64,000 bases of DNA from Methylobacterium radiotolerans JCM 2831 (GTDB taxonomy: Bacteria; Pseudomonadota; Alphaproteobacteria; Rhizobiales; Beijerinckiaceae), in NCBI RefSeq assembly GCF_000019725.1, contig NC_010505.1, positions 5,564,001-5,628,000 on the forward strand. Reading direction: 5' to 3'. The position numbers and the translations under genes were made by a program. The notes under the pieces are model-generated. The model saw only the letters and a program-made list of their open reading frames with translations. It had not been told where the DNA came from and did no database searches. Positions 16,716 through 24,603 of the stretch are shown piece by piece; the stretch's first letter is position 1, and each line of letters starts with the position of its first letter.

Positions 16716-17261
16716 ATGCCCGGATCGGCTCCTTCTGATTGGGACACGTCGTTGGACGAGATCGCCGCCCTGATCGAACCGCAGATCCCGGCCCTGCGGC
16801 GCTACGCGGTCGCGCTGCTTCGGGATCGCGAAGCGGCGGACGACCTCGTCCAGGACACCCTGGAGCGGGCATTGTCCGCTTGGTCCGGGCGTCGCCGCGA
16901 CGGCGACCTGCGGGCGTGGTTGTTCACGATCGAGCGCAACCTGTTCCTGGCCGCCGTCCGGCGCCGGGGCCGGCGCGGCGCCGATCTCGGCGCGGAAGCG
17001 TTGGAGCAGGTGCCGGATCCGAGCGCCGACCCGGGGGCAGCTTTGGGAGCCCGCGACGTGCTCGCCGGGCTCGACACCCTGCCCGAGGAGCAGCGCTCGG
17101 TGCTGCTCCTCGTGGCGGTGGAGGACCTGTCCTATGCCGAGGCGGCACAGGTGCTCGGGGTGCCGCTCGGCACGGTGATGTCGCGATTGAGCCGGGCGCG
17201 CACGCGGATGCGCGGATTTCTGGAGACGGGCCGGACAGGCCTGCTGAGGAGGGTTAAATGA
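16716..17261 (+). CDS. ECF RNA polymerase sigma factor
   Basis: 181 residues. Region 2: IPALRRYAVALLRDREAADD, LVQDTLERALSAWSGRR (sigma-2.2/2.3, -10 recognition). Region 4: LDTLPEEQRSVLLLVAVEDLSYAEAAQVLGVPLGTVMSRLSRART, a helix-turn-helix for the -35 element. It is followed by, and overlaps by 4 bp, a membrane anti-sigma gene. It most likely reads the GGAATA-N14-GCATCYC promoters found at four places in the next 7 kb, including its own. Confidence 0.95.
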   Translation: MPGSAPSDWDTSLDEIAALIEPQIPALRRYAVALLRDREAADDLVQDTLERALSAWSGRRRDGDLRAWLFTIERNLFLAAVRRRGRRGADLGAEALEQVPDPSADPGAALGARDVLAGLDTLPEEQRSVLLLVAVEDLSYAEAAQVLGVPLGTVMSRLSRARTRMRGFLETGRTGLLRRVK

Positions 17262-18064
17262 GCGGGGATCCGCGCCCGGTCGGCGAGGACGACCTGCACG
17301 GCCTGATCGACGGCCGCCTTGAACCGGAGCGGCAGGCGCTGGTCGAGGCGTGGCTCGCGGGGAACCCCGCGCGTGCGGCTGAAGTCTCGACGGACCGAGT
17401 TCTGCGCGAGCGCCTGCGCGCCCGCCTCGCGCCGATCGCCGAGGAGGCGATCCCGGCGCGACTGCGGGTGGCCAACATCCGCTCGCGACACCTGTACCCT
17501 GGCGCAAGCTGGTTCCCCATGGCGGCTGCGGCCGTGCTCTGCCTCGCGCTCGGCGGCGCCGGCGGCTGGGTCGGCCATGCCCTGCACGGTGTGCCCGCGG
17601 TGGCGGTGGCGGAGGCACCGGCGACGCAGGACGCGGTCGCAGCCTTCCGCACCTTCGTGGTCGAGGCGGTGCATCCGGTGGAGGTGCGCGCCGACGAGAA
17701 GCCCCACCTCGTGACGTGGCTCTCGAAGCGTCTCGGTCACGCGGTCGCGGCCCCCGACCTCTCGGCGCAGGGCTTCCGGCTGATGGGCGGGCGCCTGTTG
17801 CCGGCTGGCACCGAGCCCGCGGCGATGTTGATGTACGACGACGACCGCGGCACCCGGCTGACGCTCTACAGCCGCGTCGGTGACGGCAACGGCCGCACAC
17901 TCTTCCGCTTCGCCCGCGAGGGCGACATCGCTGCCTTCTCCTGGGTCGATGGTGGCATGTCCTACGTCGTCACCGGCCGCACCGACGAGGCCCGGCTGCT
18001 CACCGTCGCGCAGGCGGTCGATGCGCAGGTCCGCGGCCTCGCGCCGGATCGTCGGCAGCCATGA
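17258..18064 (+). CDS. transmembrane anti-sigma factor
   Basis: 268 residues. The N-terminal ~75 residues resemble the anti-sigma domain of RsiW/ChrR-type proteins (DDLHGLIDGRLEPERQALVEAWLAGNP) but the zinc-binding HxxxCxxC motif is not seen. One membrane helix at ~90-112 (MAAAAVLCLALGGAGGWVGH). The periplasmic part ends in a domain with WLSKRLGHAVAAPDL and MLMYDDDRGTRLTLY, shared by many alphaproteobacterial anti-sigma factors. It would hold the co-encoded ECF factor at the membrane until an envelope signal arrives. Start and stop both overlap neighbours by 4 bp. Confidence 0.88.
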   Translation: MSGDPRPVGEDDLHGLIDGRLEPERQALVEAWLAGNPARAAEVSTDRVLRERLRARLAPIAEEAIPARLRVANIRSRHLYPGASWFPMAAAAVLCLALGGAGGWVGHALHGVPAVAVAEAPATQDAVAAFRTFVVEAVHPVEVRADEKPHLVTWLSKRLGHAVAAPDLSAQGFRLMGGRLLPAGTEPAAMLMYDDDRGTRLTLYSRVGDGNGRTLFRFAREGDIAAFSWVDGGMSYVVTGRTDEARLLTVAQAVDAQVRGLAPDRRQP

Positions 18065-18951
18065 CCCTTGACCAGCTTCGCATCTTCGTGGCGGTGGCCG
18101 AGCGGCAGCACGTGACGCGGGCCGCCGAGGCGCTGAACCTCGTCCAGTCGGCGGTCAGCACGGCGATCGCCAACATCGAGGGGCGGCACGCGACGAAGCT
18201 GTTTCACCGGGTTGGCCGCGGGATCGAACTGACCGAAGCGGGGCGCGTGTTCCTCGTCGAGGCCCGCGCCGTGCTCGCCCGGGCCGAGGCCGCCGAACTT
18301 GTGCTCGCCGACCTCAGCGGCATGCGACGCGGGACGCTGGCGCTCTACGCCAGCCAGACCATCGCGAGCGATTGGTTGCCGCGCCACCTCGTCGCCTTCC
18401 GCCGCACCTACCCTGAGATCGCCCTGCGCTTGGCCGTGGGCAACACCACCGACGCCGCCGACGCGGTGCGCGCCGGGCAGGCCGAACTCGGCTTCGTCGA
18501 GGGGGCGTTGGACGACCCGACGCTTGCGAGCACCACCATCGCGCGGGACCAACTCGTTCTCGTGGTCGCCCCAAACCATCACTTCGCCGGGGCGACCGCC
18601 CTCGCACCCGAAGACCTCGCCGGGGCCGATTGGGTGCTGCGCGAGGCTGGATCGGGAACCCGCTCGGCCTTCGAGGCGGCGCTCACGGAGGCTGGCCTCG
18701 CCCCGGCCCAACTCCGGGTCACGCTCGAACTGCCCTCGAACGAGGCGGTGCGCGCCGCCGTCGAGGCCGGGGGCGGGGCCACCGTCCTGTCCGAGACCGT
18801 GGTCGCCGCCGCGATTCGGGCCGGGACCCTGGTGCGGGCGGCGTTCGAGTTGCCAAGCCGACCCTTCCGGGTGCTGCGCCACAAGGAGCGCTACCGCAGT
18901 CGGGCCGCCGACGCGCTGCTCGAACTCATCGCAACGTCGGATCCCGGATGA
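18061..18951 (+). CDS. LysR-family regulator, CysB/YeiE-like
   Basis: 296 residues: N-terminal LysR HTH (LDQLRIFVAVAERQHVTRAA, LVQSAVSTAIANIE) and a substrate-binding domain with RGTLALYASQTIASDWLPRHL, a pattern seen in YeiE and CbbR-type regulators. It follows the anti-sigma gene with an ATGA overlap, so it is part of the ECF operon, which is unusual for LysR genes. The window also holds a YeiH-type exporter (24.6 kb) and sulfite-oxidase-fold enzymes, and YeiE controls yeiH and sulfite responses in enterobacteria, so a role in sulfite or sulfonate control is reasonable inference. Confidence 0.88.
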   Translation: MTLDQLRIFVAVAERQHVTRAAEALNLVQSAVSTAIANIEGRHATKLFHRVGRGIELTEAGRVFLVEARAVLARAEAAELVLADLSGMRRGTLALYASQTIASDWLPRHLVAFRRTYPEIALRLAVGNTTDAADAVRAGQAELGFVEGALDDPTLASTTIARDQLVLVVAPNHHFAGATALAPEDLAGADWVLREAGSGTRSAFEAALTEAGLAPAQLRVTLELPSNEAVRAAVEAGGGATVLSETVVAAAIRAGTLVRAAFELPSRPFRVLRHKERYRSRAADALLELIATSDPG

Positions 18952-19253
18952 GCGAGCCTGCGAAACCCGTGCCCCCCCCGACGACCCGCGGGTGAGGCTC
19001 GCCAAGGACCGGACTCGGCGTCGGCCTGGCCGCTTAGCGCTTCCTGCGGGAGGTGCTGGCGGTCTGGCCGCCGAAGGTGCTGTCGCTGACGCTGATCGCC
19101 TCATTCTCCGGCGCCGTGTGGCGGGACCGGGCGATCCGGGCGCGACTCGCCCATGCCGAGATCCCGATGATGCCGCGCCTCCTCACCGTCGGGATCGCGG
19201 CCCTGCCGATCGCGATCTCGGTCCTCGCGGCCACCGCCCTGCTCCGGGCGTGA
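18948..19253 (+). pseudogene. small membrane protein gene with two in-frame stops
   Basis: An ATG at 18948 overlaps the LysR stop (ATGA). The same frame runs to 19253 (102 codons) but contains TGA at 18993-18995 and TAG at 19035-19037. After the second stop the sequence is clearly protein-like: RFLREVLAVWPPKVLSLTL, WRDRAIRARLAHAEIPMM and a hydrophobic helix ending AATALLRA. Two hydrophobic segments predict a small inner-membrane protein; family unknown. A run of eight C at 18972-18979 could alternatively mean compensating frameshifts. A GTG at 19053 could restart the second half. Confidence 0.5.
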
Positions 19254-19259
19254 GGGTCA

Positions 19260-20345
19260 TCAGGCGACGGTCACCCGCACCCGGTGCCAGGCGGCGCTGA
19301 GGTAGCCCTTGTAGTTCCAGGTGTCGTCGGGAGCGGCCGGCTGGGTCTGGCCGGCGGAATCCCAGGCCCGCACCGCGAGTTCGTGCTCGCCAGCGGTCAG
19401 CTCGCGCTCGATCTCCCAGAACGTCCAGGCGTAGGGCGCGTCGGCATCGCGCTCGATCCGGGCCTGCGCCCAGCTGCGGCCGCCATCCGTCGAGACGTCG
19501 ACCCGGGCGACCGCGCGGTCGCTGGCGATGGCGTAGCCGCGGATCGCGTGCCGGCCGGCCTTCAACGCCGCGCCGCGGGCGGGCTCGCAGATCGCGCTGT
19601 TGAGCGGCATCGCCTCGATGGTGATGCCGTGGGCCGGCTCGGCGGTCTCGGCCGTCACGTCGGGCGGAAACAGCTTGTAGTCGTCGGCCTGCATCGGGTT
19701 GTCGGAGGGCCGGTCCTGCACCGTGATGCGGGCGAGCCATTTCGGGCTGCGGATGCCGGCAAATCCCGGCACCACCACGCGCAAGGGATGGCCGTGCTCG
19801 GGGGCGAGAGGCTCGCCGTTCATCGCGAAGGCAAGCAGCGTCTCGGGGGCCAGCGCCTTGGCGAGCGGGATTGAGGCGCCGAAGCGCGTGTCCGTGTCCG
19901 CGATCCGGTCGTGGCTCTCGAAGGCGACGTGGCGCCCATCATCCGCATCGATGCCGGCAGCGCACAGCACGTCGGCGAGCCGCACGCCGGTCCATTCCGC
20001 GTTGCCGATGGCACCGGGCGCCCACGGATCGCCGGAAACCGGCGCCACAGCCAGCATGTCGGCCCGGCGATTGCCGGCGCATTGCATCACCGCCGTGACG
20101 GTGACGGGCGCGAAGCGCGCCTTCAGATCGGCGACGGAGAGGTCGAGCGGCGCGGCGACCATCCCGTCTACGGTCAGGCGGTAGCCGTCGGCGTCGAGGT
20201 CCGGGATGTCGCCGTGGCTGCGGACGTAGAAGTCGGCCTGGTCGGTGAGGAACGCCGCCCGAAGGCGATCGAGCGGCGGCTCGGCGTTGTAGGGCGCCTT
20301 TCCGTGCACGATGAGGCGGTCCTTGCGCTGGAACAGGCCGAGCAT
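19260..20345 (-). CDS. sulfite-oxidase-fold molybdopterin enzyme (paralogue A)
   Basis: 361 residues with no signal peptide. The molybdopterin-binding domain contains VTAVMQCAGNRRAD, whose Cys is the Mo ligand, and SGDPWAPGAIGNAEWTGVRL, FAMNGEPLAPEHGHPLRVVVPG. The C-terminal Mo-co dimerisation domain has IRGYAIASDRAVARVDVSTDGGRSW. This is the animal/plant sulfite oxidase type rather than YedY/MsrP. No heme domain, so it needs an external electron acceptor. It is 79 bp downstream of the YVTN propeller gene on the same strand, so it belongs to the transcript from 21523-21549. A close paralogue is at 33689 on the other strand. Confidence 0.9.
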   Translation of the reverse strand: MLGLFQRKDRLIVHGKAPYNAEPPLDRLRAAFLTDQADFYVRSHGDIPDLDADGYRLTVDGMVAAPLDLSVADLKARFAPVTVTAVMQCAGNRRADMLAVAPVSGDPWAPGAIGNAEWTGVRLADVLCAAGIDADDGRHVAFESHDRIADTDTRFGASIPLAKALAPETLLAFAMNGEPLAPEHGHPLRVVVPGFAGIRSPKWLARITVQDRPSDNPMQADDYKLFPPDVTAETAEPAHGITIEAMPLNSAICEPARGAALKAGRHAIRGYAIASDRAVARVDVSTDGGRSWAQARIERDADAPYAWTFWEIERELTAGEHELAVRAWDSAGQTQPAAPDDTWNYKGYLSAAWHRVRVTVA

Positions 20346-20424
20346 GGGGTCTTTGTCCTGCGTTCGTGACGGGTCGACACCGGGAACGCGCCGGGAGCCG
20401 AGTAGGCACCCGACGCGCGACGCT

Positions 20425-21408
20425 TCACGGCTTCATCGTCGAAACCACCGCGTTCTTCGCGCGATCGACCACGGCGACGCTGAGATCGCGGTTGAGGACG
20501 TAGGCGCGGGCGTTGTCGGTCGAGAACGCGATGGCTTGGCGCGGCTCGTTCAGGCCGGTCACCGTGGCGACGACGGTGAGTGTACCGGTGTCGATCACCG
20601 AGAGCGAATTGTCCTTGAGGTTGCCCGAATAGACGAAGCGCCCGTCCGGGGTCAGCGCGGCGCCGTAGGGGTCTTTGCCCACCGTGACTTCGGACGTGAC
20701 CTTGCGGGCGGCGACATCGACCACGCCAACGGTGTTGCGGCCGCTGTTGGCGGCAAACAGCGTCTTGCCGTCCTTGGTGATCGAGATGGCGCGCAGCTTG
20801 TCGAACCCGGCGATCTCGCCGGTGATCTTGTTCGTGGCGGTGTCGACCAACGTGATCTTGTCGCCGAGGAAGTTCGTCACGAACACGGTCTTGCCGTCGG
20901 GCGACAGCTTCACGCCCTGGCGCGGCTGCGCGAAGCCGGGGATCACGGCCTCCGCGAGCATGGTCTTGGTGTCGAACACGGTCAGCGTGCTCGCGGCCTC
21001 GTTGTTGACGTAGAGCTTGCCCCCGTCGGCCGAGAGCACGGTGCCGAAGGCCCCTGGCCCGGCGGCGAGAATGCCGACCTCCTTGCCTGTGGCGGTCTCG
21101 TAGATCGTGATCCGGCCGGTGCCGCTGTCGGAGACGTAGAAGCGGGTGCCGTCCGGTGCGAACACGATGTTGCGCGGCGTCACGAAGCCGTCGAGGCGGC
21201 GCAGCACCGTCCCCTTGGCGACATCGTAGACGATGACGGCGCTCTCCTCGCTGTTCGACACCGCGGCGACTGTGCCGGCAGCGTTCAGGGCCAGCGCGTT
21301 GTTCTTGATCGCGCCGTCGAAACCGGCGGCGGATCCGGGCTGGCCCTGGGCGAGGAGCAAGGCAGCTCCGGCGAGGAGGGCGCGCAGGCTGGAACGGACA
21401 TGGGTCAT
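20425..21408 (-). CDS. secreted YVTN beta-propeller protein
   Basis: 327 residues with a signal peptide (SLRALLAGAALLLAQGQPGSA). Seven evenly spaced blades such as EESAVIVYDVAKGTVLRRL, GTRFYVSDSGTGRITIYETAT, GGKLYVNNEAASTLTVFDTKT, GKTVFVTNFLGDKITLVDTAT, GKTLFAANSGRNTVGVVDVAA and GRFVYSGNLKDNSLSVIDTGT: a textbook 40-residue YVTN/surface-layer propeller. The ATG at 21408 was selected because the signal peptide begins there. First gene after the ECF-type promoter at 21523; sits directly before a molybdoenzyme gene, repeating the association of propellers with this regulon. Ligand or partner unknown. Confidence 0.88.
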   Translation of the reverse strand: MTHVRSSLRALLAGAALLLAQGQPGSAAGFDGAIKNNALALNAAGTVAAVSNSEESAVIVYDVAKGTVLRRLDGFVTPRNIVFAPDGTRFYVSDSGTGRITIYETATGKEVGILAAGPGAFGTVLSADGGKLYVNNEAASTLTVFDTKTMLAEAVIPGFAQPRQGVKLSPDGKTVFVTNFLGDKITLVDTATNKITGEIAGFDKLRAISITKDGKTLFAANSGRNTVGVVDVAARKVTSEVTVGKDPYGAALTPDGRFVYSGNLKDNSLSVIDTGTLTVVATVTGLNEPRQAIAFSTDNARAYVLNRDLSVAVVDRAKNAVVSTMKP

Positions 21409-21522
21409 GAAGCGTGTCTCTCGGGAATGCGCCCTCGTCCGGCGGCCTGGGGCCGGCCGTGCGGGCGGGTTCGAAATCGGATTGCGTCGTGCGGGACCGG
21501 TCCGGCCATGCATCGCCTCAAG

Positions 21523-21549
21523 GAGATGCCAGCGAGGGCGGTCTATTCC
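21523..21549 (-). promoter_or_regulatory. ECF-type promoter for the YVTN-molybdoenzyme unit
   Basis: Minus strand GGAATA, 14 bp, GCATCTC; same as the three other copies. It lies 115 bp upstream of the YVTN start codon and its -35 edge touches the terminator stem of the preceding sulfite dehydrogenase operon. Confidence 0.65.
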
Positions 21550-21582
21550 CCGAGGCCGGCGAAAAAACGCGGCGGCCTCGGG
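21549..21582 (-). terminator. hairpin terminator after the cytochrome c gene
   Basis: CCCGAGGCCG at 21549-21558 pairs perfectly with CGGCCTCGGG at 21573-21582 (10 bp, 14-nt loop), 11 bp beyond the cytochrome c stop codon. No T-run follows on the minus strand. Confidence 0.5.
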
Positions 21583-21592
21583 ATTCGGGGGT

Positions 21593-21931
21593 TCAGGGCG
21601 TCGGCTTCAACGCCGTGAGGTAGTCGACGATGGTCTGCACGTCGGCCTGATCGACCGGCGCCTTGTAGACGTGGACCATCTTGTTCACGGTCTCGGTCCA
21701 CTGCGCCTTCGTGAGCTTGGGCTGGGTCAGCACCATCCCGGCCGAGTGGCAGGCGAGGCAGTTGTTATTGACCGCCTCGGCCCCCGGCCCGTCGGGGAAG
21801 ATCCGGTCGGAGGTCGGCATCTGGATCGATTGCGAGGTGAAGCGCATCGGCTCGGGGGCCGGGGCGGCGAGCGCGACCAGGGGAGACAGGGCGAGTGCGG
21901 CGATGAGGGCTGCCGGATGGATCGGGTTCAT
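21593..21931 (-). CDS. sorB: SorB-like monoheme c-type cytochrome
   Basis: 112 residues: signal peptide (PAALIAALALSPLVALA), one heme c site (NNNCLACHSAG) and a C-terminal LTALKP after IVDYL, plus methionine candidates for the distal ligand (GMVLTQPK, VNKMVHVY). It begins 11 bp after the stop of the molybdoenzyme gene, the same gene order as sorA-sorB, where this subunit takes electrons from the Mo centre to the respiratory chain in the periplasm. Confidence 0.88.
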   Translation of the reverse strand: MNPIHPAALIAALALSPLVALAAPAPEPMRFTSQSIQMPTSDRIFPDGPGAEAVNNNCLACHSAGMVLTQPKLTKAQWTETVNKMVHVYKAPVDQADVQTIVDYLTALKPTP

Positions 21932-21942
21932 GGCTAATCTCC

Positions 21943-23166
21943 TCAAGCGGCCTGGAAGGACACGGTCTCGATGCCGTTCTGCATGAATCCGTTGGCGTTC
22001 CAGACCCGGTCCATGCCCTGCGCCACGCCGTTGGTGTTGGTGCAGCGGACCCTGACCGTGTGGGTTCCGGAGGCCAGTGCCGGCAGGCTGCCCTCGAAGC
22101 GGCGGAAGCTGTAGGGGCCCTCGTCCTTGCCGAGTTGCGCCGGGAACCACGTCGCCCCGCCGTCTCCGGAGAAGTCCACCGCCTTCACCCCACAATCGCC
22201 GCCGAAGGCGATACCGCGGATGGCCACCGGCGTTCCGGCCGCCACCTTGGCGCCGTCGGTCAGGTTGGTGACGAAGGAGCGCGGCACCATCCTGTTGATC
22301 GGTACCGTCTTGAAGCCGGTCTGGCCGGGCTTGATGTTGGCGCCCGGCACGTCCGGGATACGGTAGGCGGTCTTCATCCAGTACTGATCGTCGGGCTTGT
22401 CCAGCACCTCGATGTCGGACAGCATCTTGACCCAGTAGGTCGAGTACCAGCCCGGCACCACGAGACGAAGCGGGAAGCCGTTGAGCAACGGCAGCTGTTC
22501 GCCGTTCATCGCGTACGCGATCATCACCTCACCATTGTTGGCGTGGTCGAGATCGAGCGACTTCTTGAAGTCCGGCGCGTCGTCGACCACCGGCTCGTCG
22601 AGGCCGCTGAAACGCACCTGCACGGCACCGGCCTTCACCCCGGCCCTTTCGAGCACGTCCTTCAGCCGTACCCCGGTCCAGCGGGCGTTGCCCATCGAGC
22701 CGTTGGCCCATTGCGCGCCGGGAACCCGCGGCTCGAACAGCCCGCGGGAGTTGCCCGAGCACTGGTTGACCGCGGCGATCTCGAAGCGCGGCAGGCCGGC
22801 GATGGCATCGAGGGAGAGCGAGAGTTCCTTCTCGACATGACCGTGGACCTTGAGACGGAAGGTGCCGGCATCAACCTCGGTTGGGATCGAGGCCCAGTGC
22901 CAGCGCACGTAGAAGCGGTCGTTGGGGGTGAACACGCCCTCATCGAACACCGCAAACGGCGTCTCCAGCAGCGGCGGATGGGTACGCTGGAGGATCATCT
23001 CGCCCTTGCCGGGAAAGGCCGTCGTGAGATCCCGCACATCCGGGCCGCCGGGTAGCGGCAGCTTCACCGAGCCCGCGGCCCAGGCCGGCATCGCGGCGGC
23101 AAGGCTGCCGAGCCCGAGCCCGCCCAACAGGAGGCGGCGGTTCATCGGTCTGTCCAATCCGTGCAT
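21943..23166 (-). CDS. sorA: SorA-like periplasmic sulfite dehydrogenase molybdenum subunit
   Basis: About 407 residues. A twin-arginine-like leader (MNRRLLLGGLGLGSLAAA) exports the folded cofactor enzyme. Molybdopterin domain: AAVNQCSGNSRGLFEPR with the Mo-ligand Cys, NARWTGVRLKDVLERAG, MIAYAMNGEQLPLLNG, LRLVVPGWYSTYWVKML. C-terminal domain with IRGIAFGGDCGVKAVDFS. With the adjacent cytochrome it resembles SorAB/SoxCD-type sulfite:cytochrome c oxidoreductase. ATG at 23166 preferred because AAGGGAGAG, itself codons of the longer frame, is an ideal ribosome site before it. Transcribed from the ECF-type promoter at 23242. Confidence 0.88.
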   Translation of the reverse strand: MHGLDRPMNRRLLLGGLGLGSLAAAMPAWAAGSVKLPLPGGPDVRDLTTAFPGKGEMILQRTHPPLLETPFAVFDEGVFTPNDRFYVRWHWASIPTEVDAGTFRLKVHGHVEKELSLSLDAIAGLPRFEIAAVNQCSGNSRGLFEPRVPGAQWANGSMGNARWTGVRLKDVLERAGVKAGAVQVRFSGLDEPVVDDAPDFKKSLDLDHANNGEVMIAYAMNGEQLPLLNGFPLRLVVPGWYSTYWVKMLSDIEVLDKPDDQYWMKTAYRIPDVPGANIKPGQTGFKTVPINRMVPRSFVTNLTDGAKVAAGTPVAIRGIAFGGDCGVKAVDFSGDGGATWFPAQLGKDEGPYSFRRFEGSLPALASGTHTVRVRCTNTNGVAQGMDRVWNANGFMQNGIETVSFQAA

Positions 23167-23241
23167 GGTCTCTCCCTTCAAAGTTCGTCGGCGTCGATGC
23201 GTTCGAGGGCACCGGACCCGTGGCGATTCCTTGCGACTAGG

Positions 23242-23268
23242 GAGATGCTACGGGATGCGTTTTATTCC
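23242..23268 (-). promoter_or_regulatory. ECF-type promoter for the sorAB-like operon
   Basis: Minus strand GGAATA, 14 bp, GCATCTC, 76 bp upstream of the chosen sorA start. Fourth member of the promoter set. Confidence 0.7.
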
Positions 23269-23362
23269 CACCAACGGTCTTTCGCGATGCGAACGATCTC
23301 CCAACGCGATGATTTGAGAATTTTGGATCTCCGCGCCGGTGGTGCCAGATATCGTCTCGACG

Positions 23363-24559
23363 TCAGACCGCCGGTGCTTCGACAGGCGCGGTCCTGCGAC
23401 ACCCGAACAAGGCGTGACGCTCGGCGAAACCGCGAAGGGCGACAATGCCGAGCGGTTCGAGGGCATGCGCCAGGCCGTGGAGGAAGGTGTCGGTGGCGAT
23501 CAGCGGCGTGTCGTAGGTCTTGCACAGGCGCTCGACGCGAGCGAGCACGTTGAGATCGCGGCCGATCGCCGTGAAGTCGACCCGGTCGCCGCCGCCGATA
23601 TTGCCGTAGGCGACCTCCCCAACATGAAGTGCGACGCCGACCTCAAAGGCAGCCCTGTCACCGTCGCGCAGGGTCGCAAGCGCATCGAGTGCGGCCTCGG
23701 CGGCACGCAAGGCGGCACGGCGCGCCTCGGCCTCGTCGCGATCGGCATCGAACACGGCCAGCAGCCCGTCACCAATATACTTTAGCACCTCGCCGCCTTC
23801 CGCCTCGACGGCCGGCACGATGGCATCGAACATCCGGTTGAGGGCGGCCACGACATGGTCGGGGCTTTGCCGGTCGGACAGTTCACCGAACCCGCGCAGA
23901 TCGGTCAGCATCATCGCGGCCCGCATGAGGCGTACGTCGCCGCGCCGCACTGTGCCGGCCAGGATTTGCCGCGCTGGGTCGCGCCCGACATAGGCGCTCA
24001 GGACCGCGCCAAGCATGTCGTCGAGCGCCTTGATTTCGAACAGCAGCGAGAACGGCTCGACCAGCGCCAGCAACGTCTCGATCTCGATCGGCGTGAAGCC
24101 GCCCGGTCTCGCCGTGGCCCAGGAGGCGGCACCCATGCGTCCACGCGCGGCGCGCAGCGGCGCGATGAGGTAGTCGGTCAGACCCTCGTTGCGAAGCTCG
24201 CCAAGCACGGGAAACGGCAGCGGCCCATCCCCGTCGAGACGGCATTGGAGTGGGGTCCGCGTCTCGACCACGTGCTCGACGGTGTTGCCGTGGAAGGTCG
24301 GCGTGCCCTCGATGCCGTGGCGGCGACGCAGGGCTAGGCTCGACGTTCCTGGATGCCAGACGCGCATCACCCACCGGAACGACGGATGCAGGGTCGGCGC
24401 GTGGGTGGTGGCGCGGGCCAGCGGCAGGCCGAGCCCCGAGAGGCACGCACTGAACCCATCGAGAAGGGCTGCCGCGTCCACCGCTTCGCGACCCGGCCCC
24501 ATCAACCATCCCGTTGCCTGCGCGACTGCCTCGGATGAAGATTGGGACGAACGTGTCAC
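23363..24559 (-). CDS. class III adenylate/guanylate cyclase
   Basis: About 398 residues from a GTG at 24559 with GGAAG upstream. The C-terminal ~175 residues are a class III nucleotidyl cyclase: MLTDLRGFGELSD (metal-binding Asp), LKYIGDGLLAVFD (second Asp), VGVALHVGEVAYGNIGGGDR and FTAIGRDLNVLARVE (the transition-state Asn/Arg region). The N-terminal part (LPLARATTHAPTLHPSFRW) matches the sensor domain common in Hyphomicrobiales cyclases with short GAF-like folds. Soluble, no membrane helix. It makes cAMP or cGMP; the specificity residues cannot be set with confidence here. Confidence 0.88.
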   Translation of the reverse strand: MTRSSQSSSEAVAQATGWLMGPGREAVDAAALLDGFSACLSGLGLPLARATTHAPTLHPSFRWVMRVWHPGTSSLALRRRHGIEGTPTFHGNTVEHVVETRTPLQCRLDGDGPLPFPVLGELRNEGLTDYLIAPLRAARGRMGAASWATARPGGFTPIEIETLLALVEPFSLLFEIKALDDMLGAVLSAYVGRDPARQILAGTVRRGDVRLMRAAMMLTDLRGFGELSDRQSPDHVVAALNRMFDAIVPAVEAEGGEVLKYIGDGLLAVFDADRDEAEARRAALRAAEAALDALATLRDGDRAAFEVGVALHVGEVAYGNIGGGDRVDFTAIGRDLNVLARVERLCKTYDTPLIATDTFLHGLAHALEPLGIVALRGFAERHALFGCRRTAPVEAPAV

Positions 24560-24603
24560 GGCAATTCTTCCATCAAGGGGTGGGATCGATGCCTTAGCGC
24601 AGA

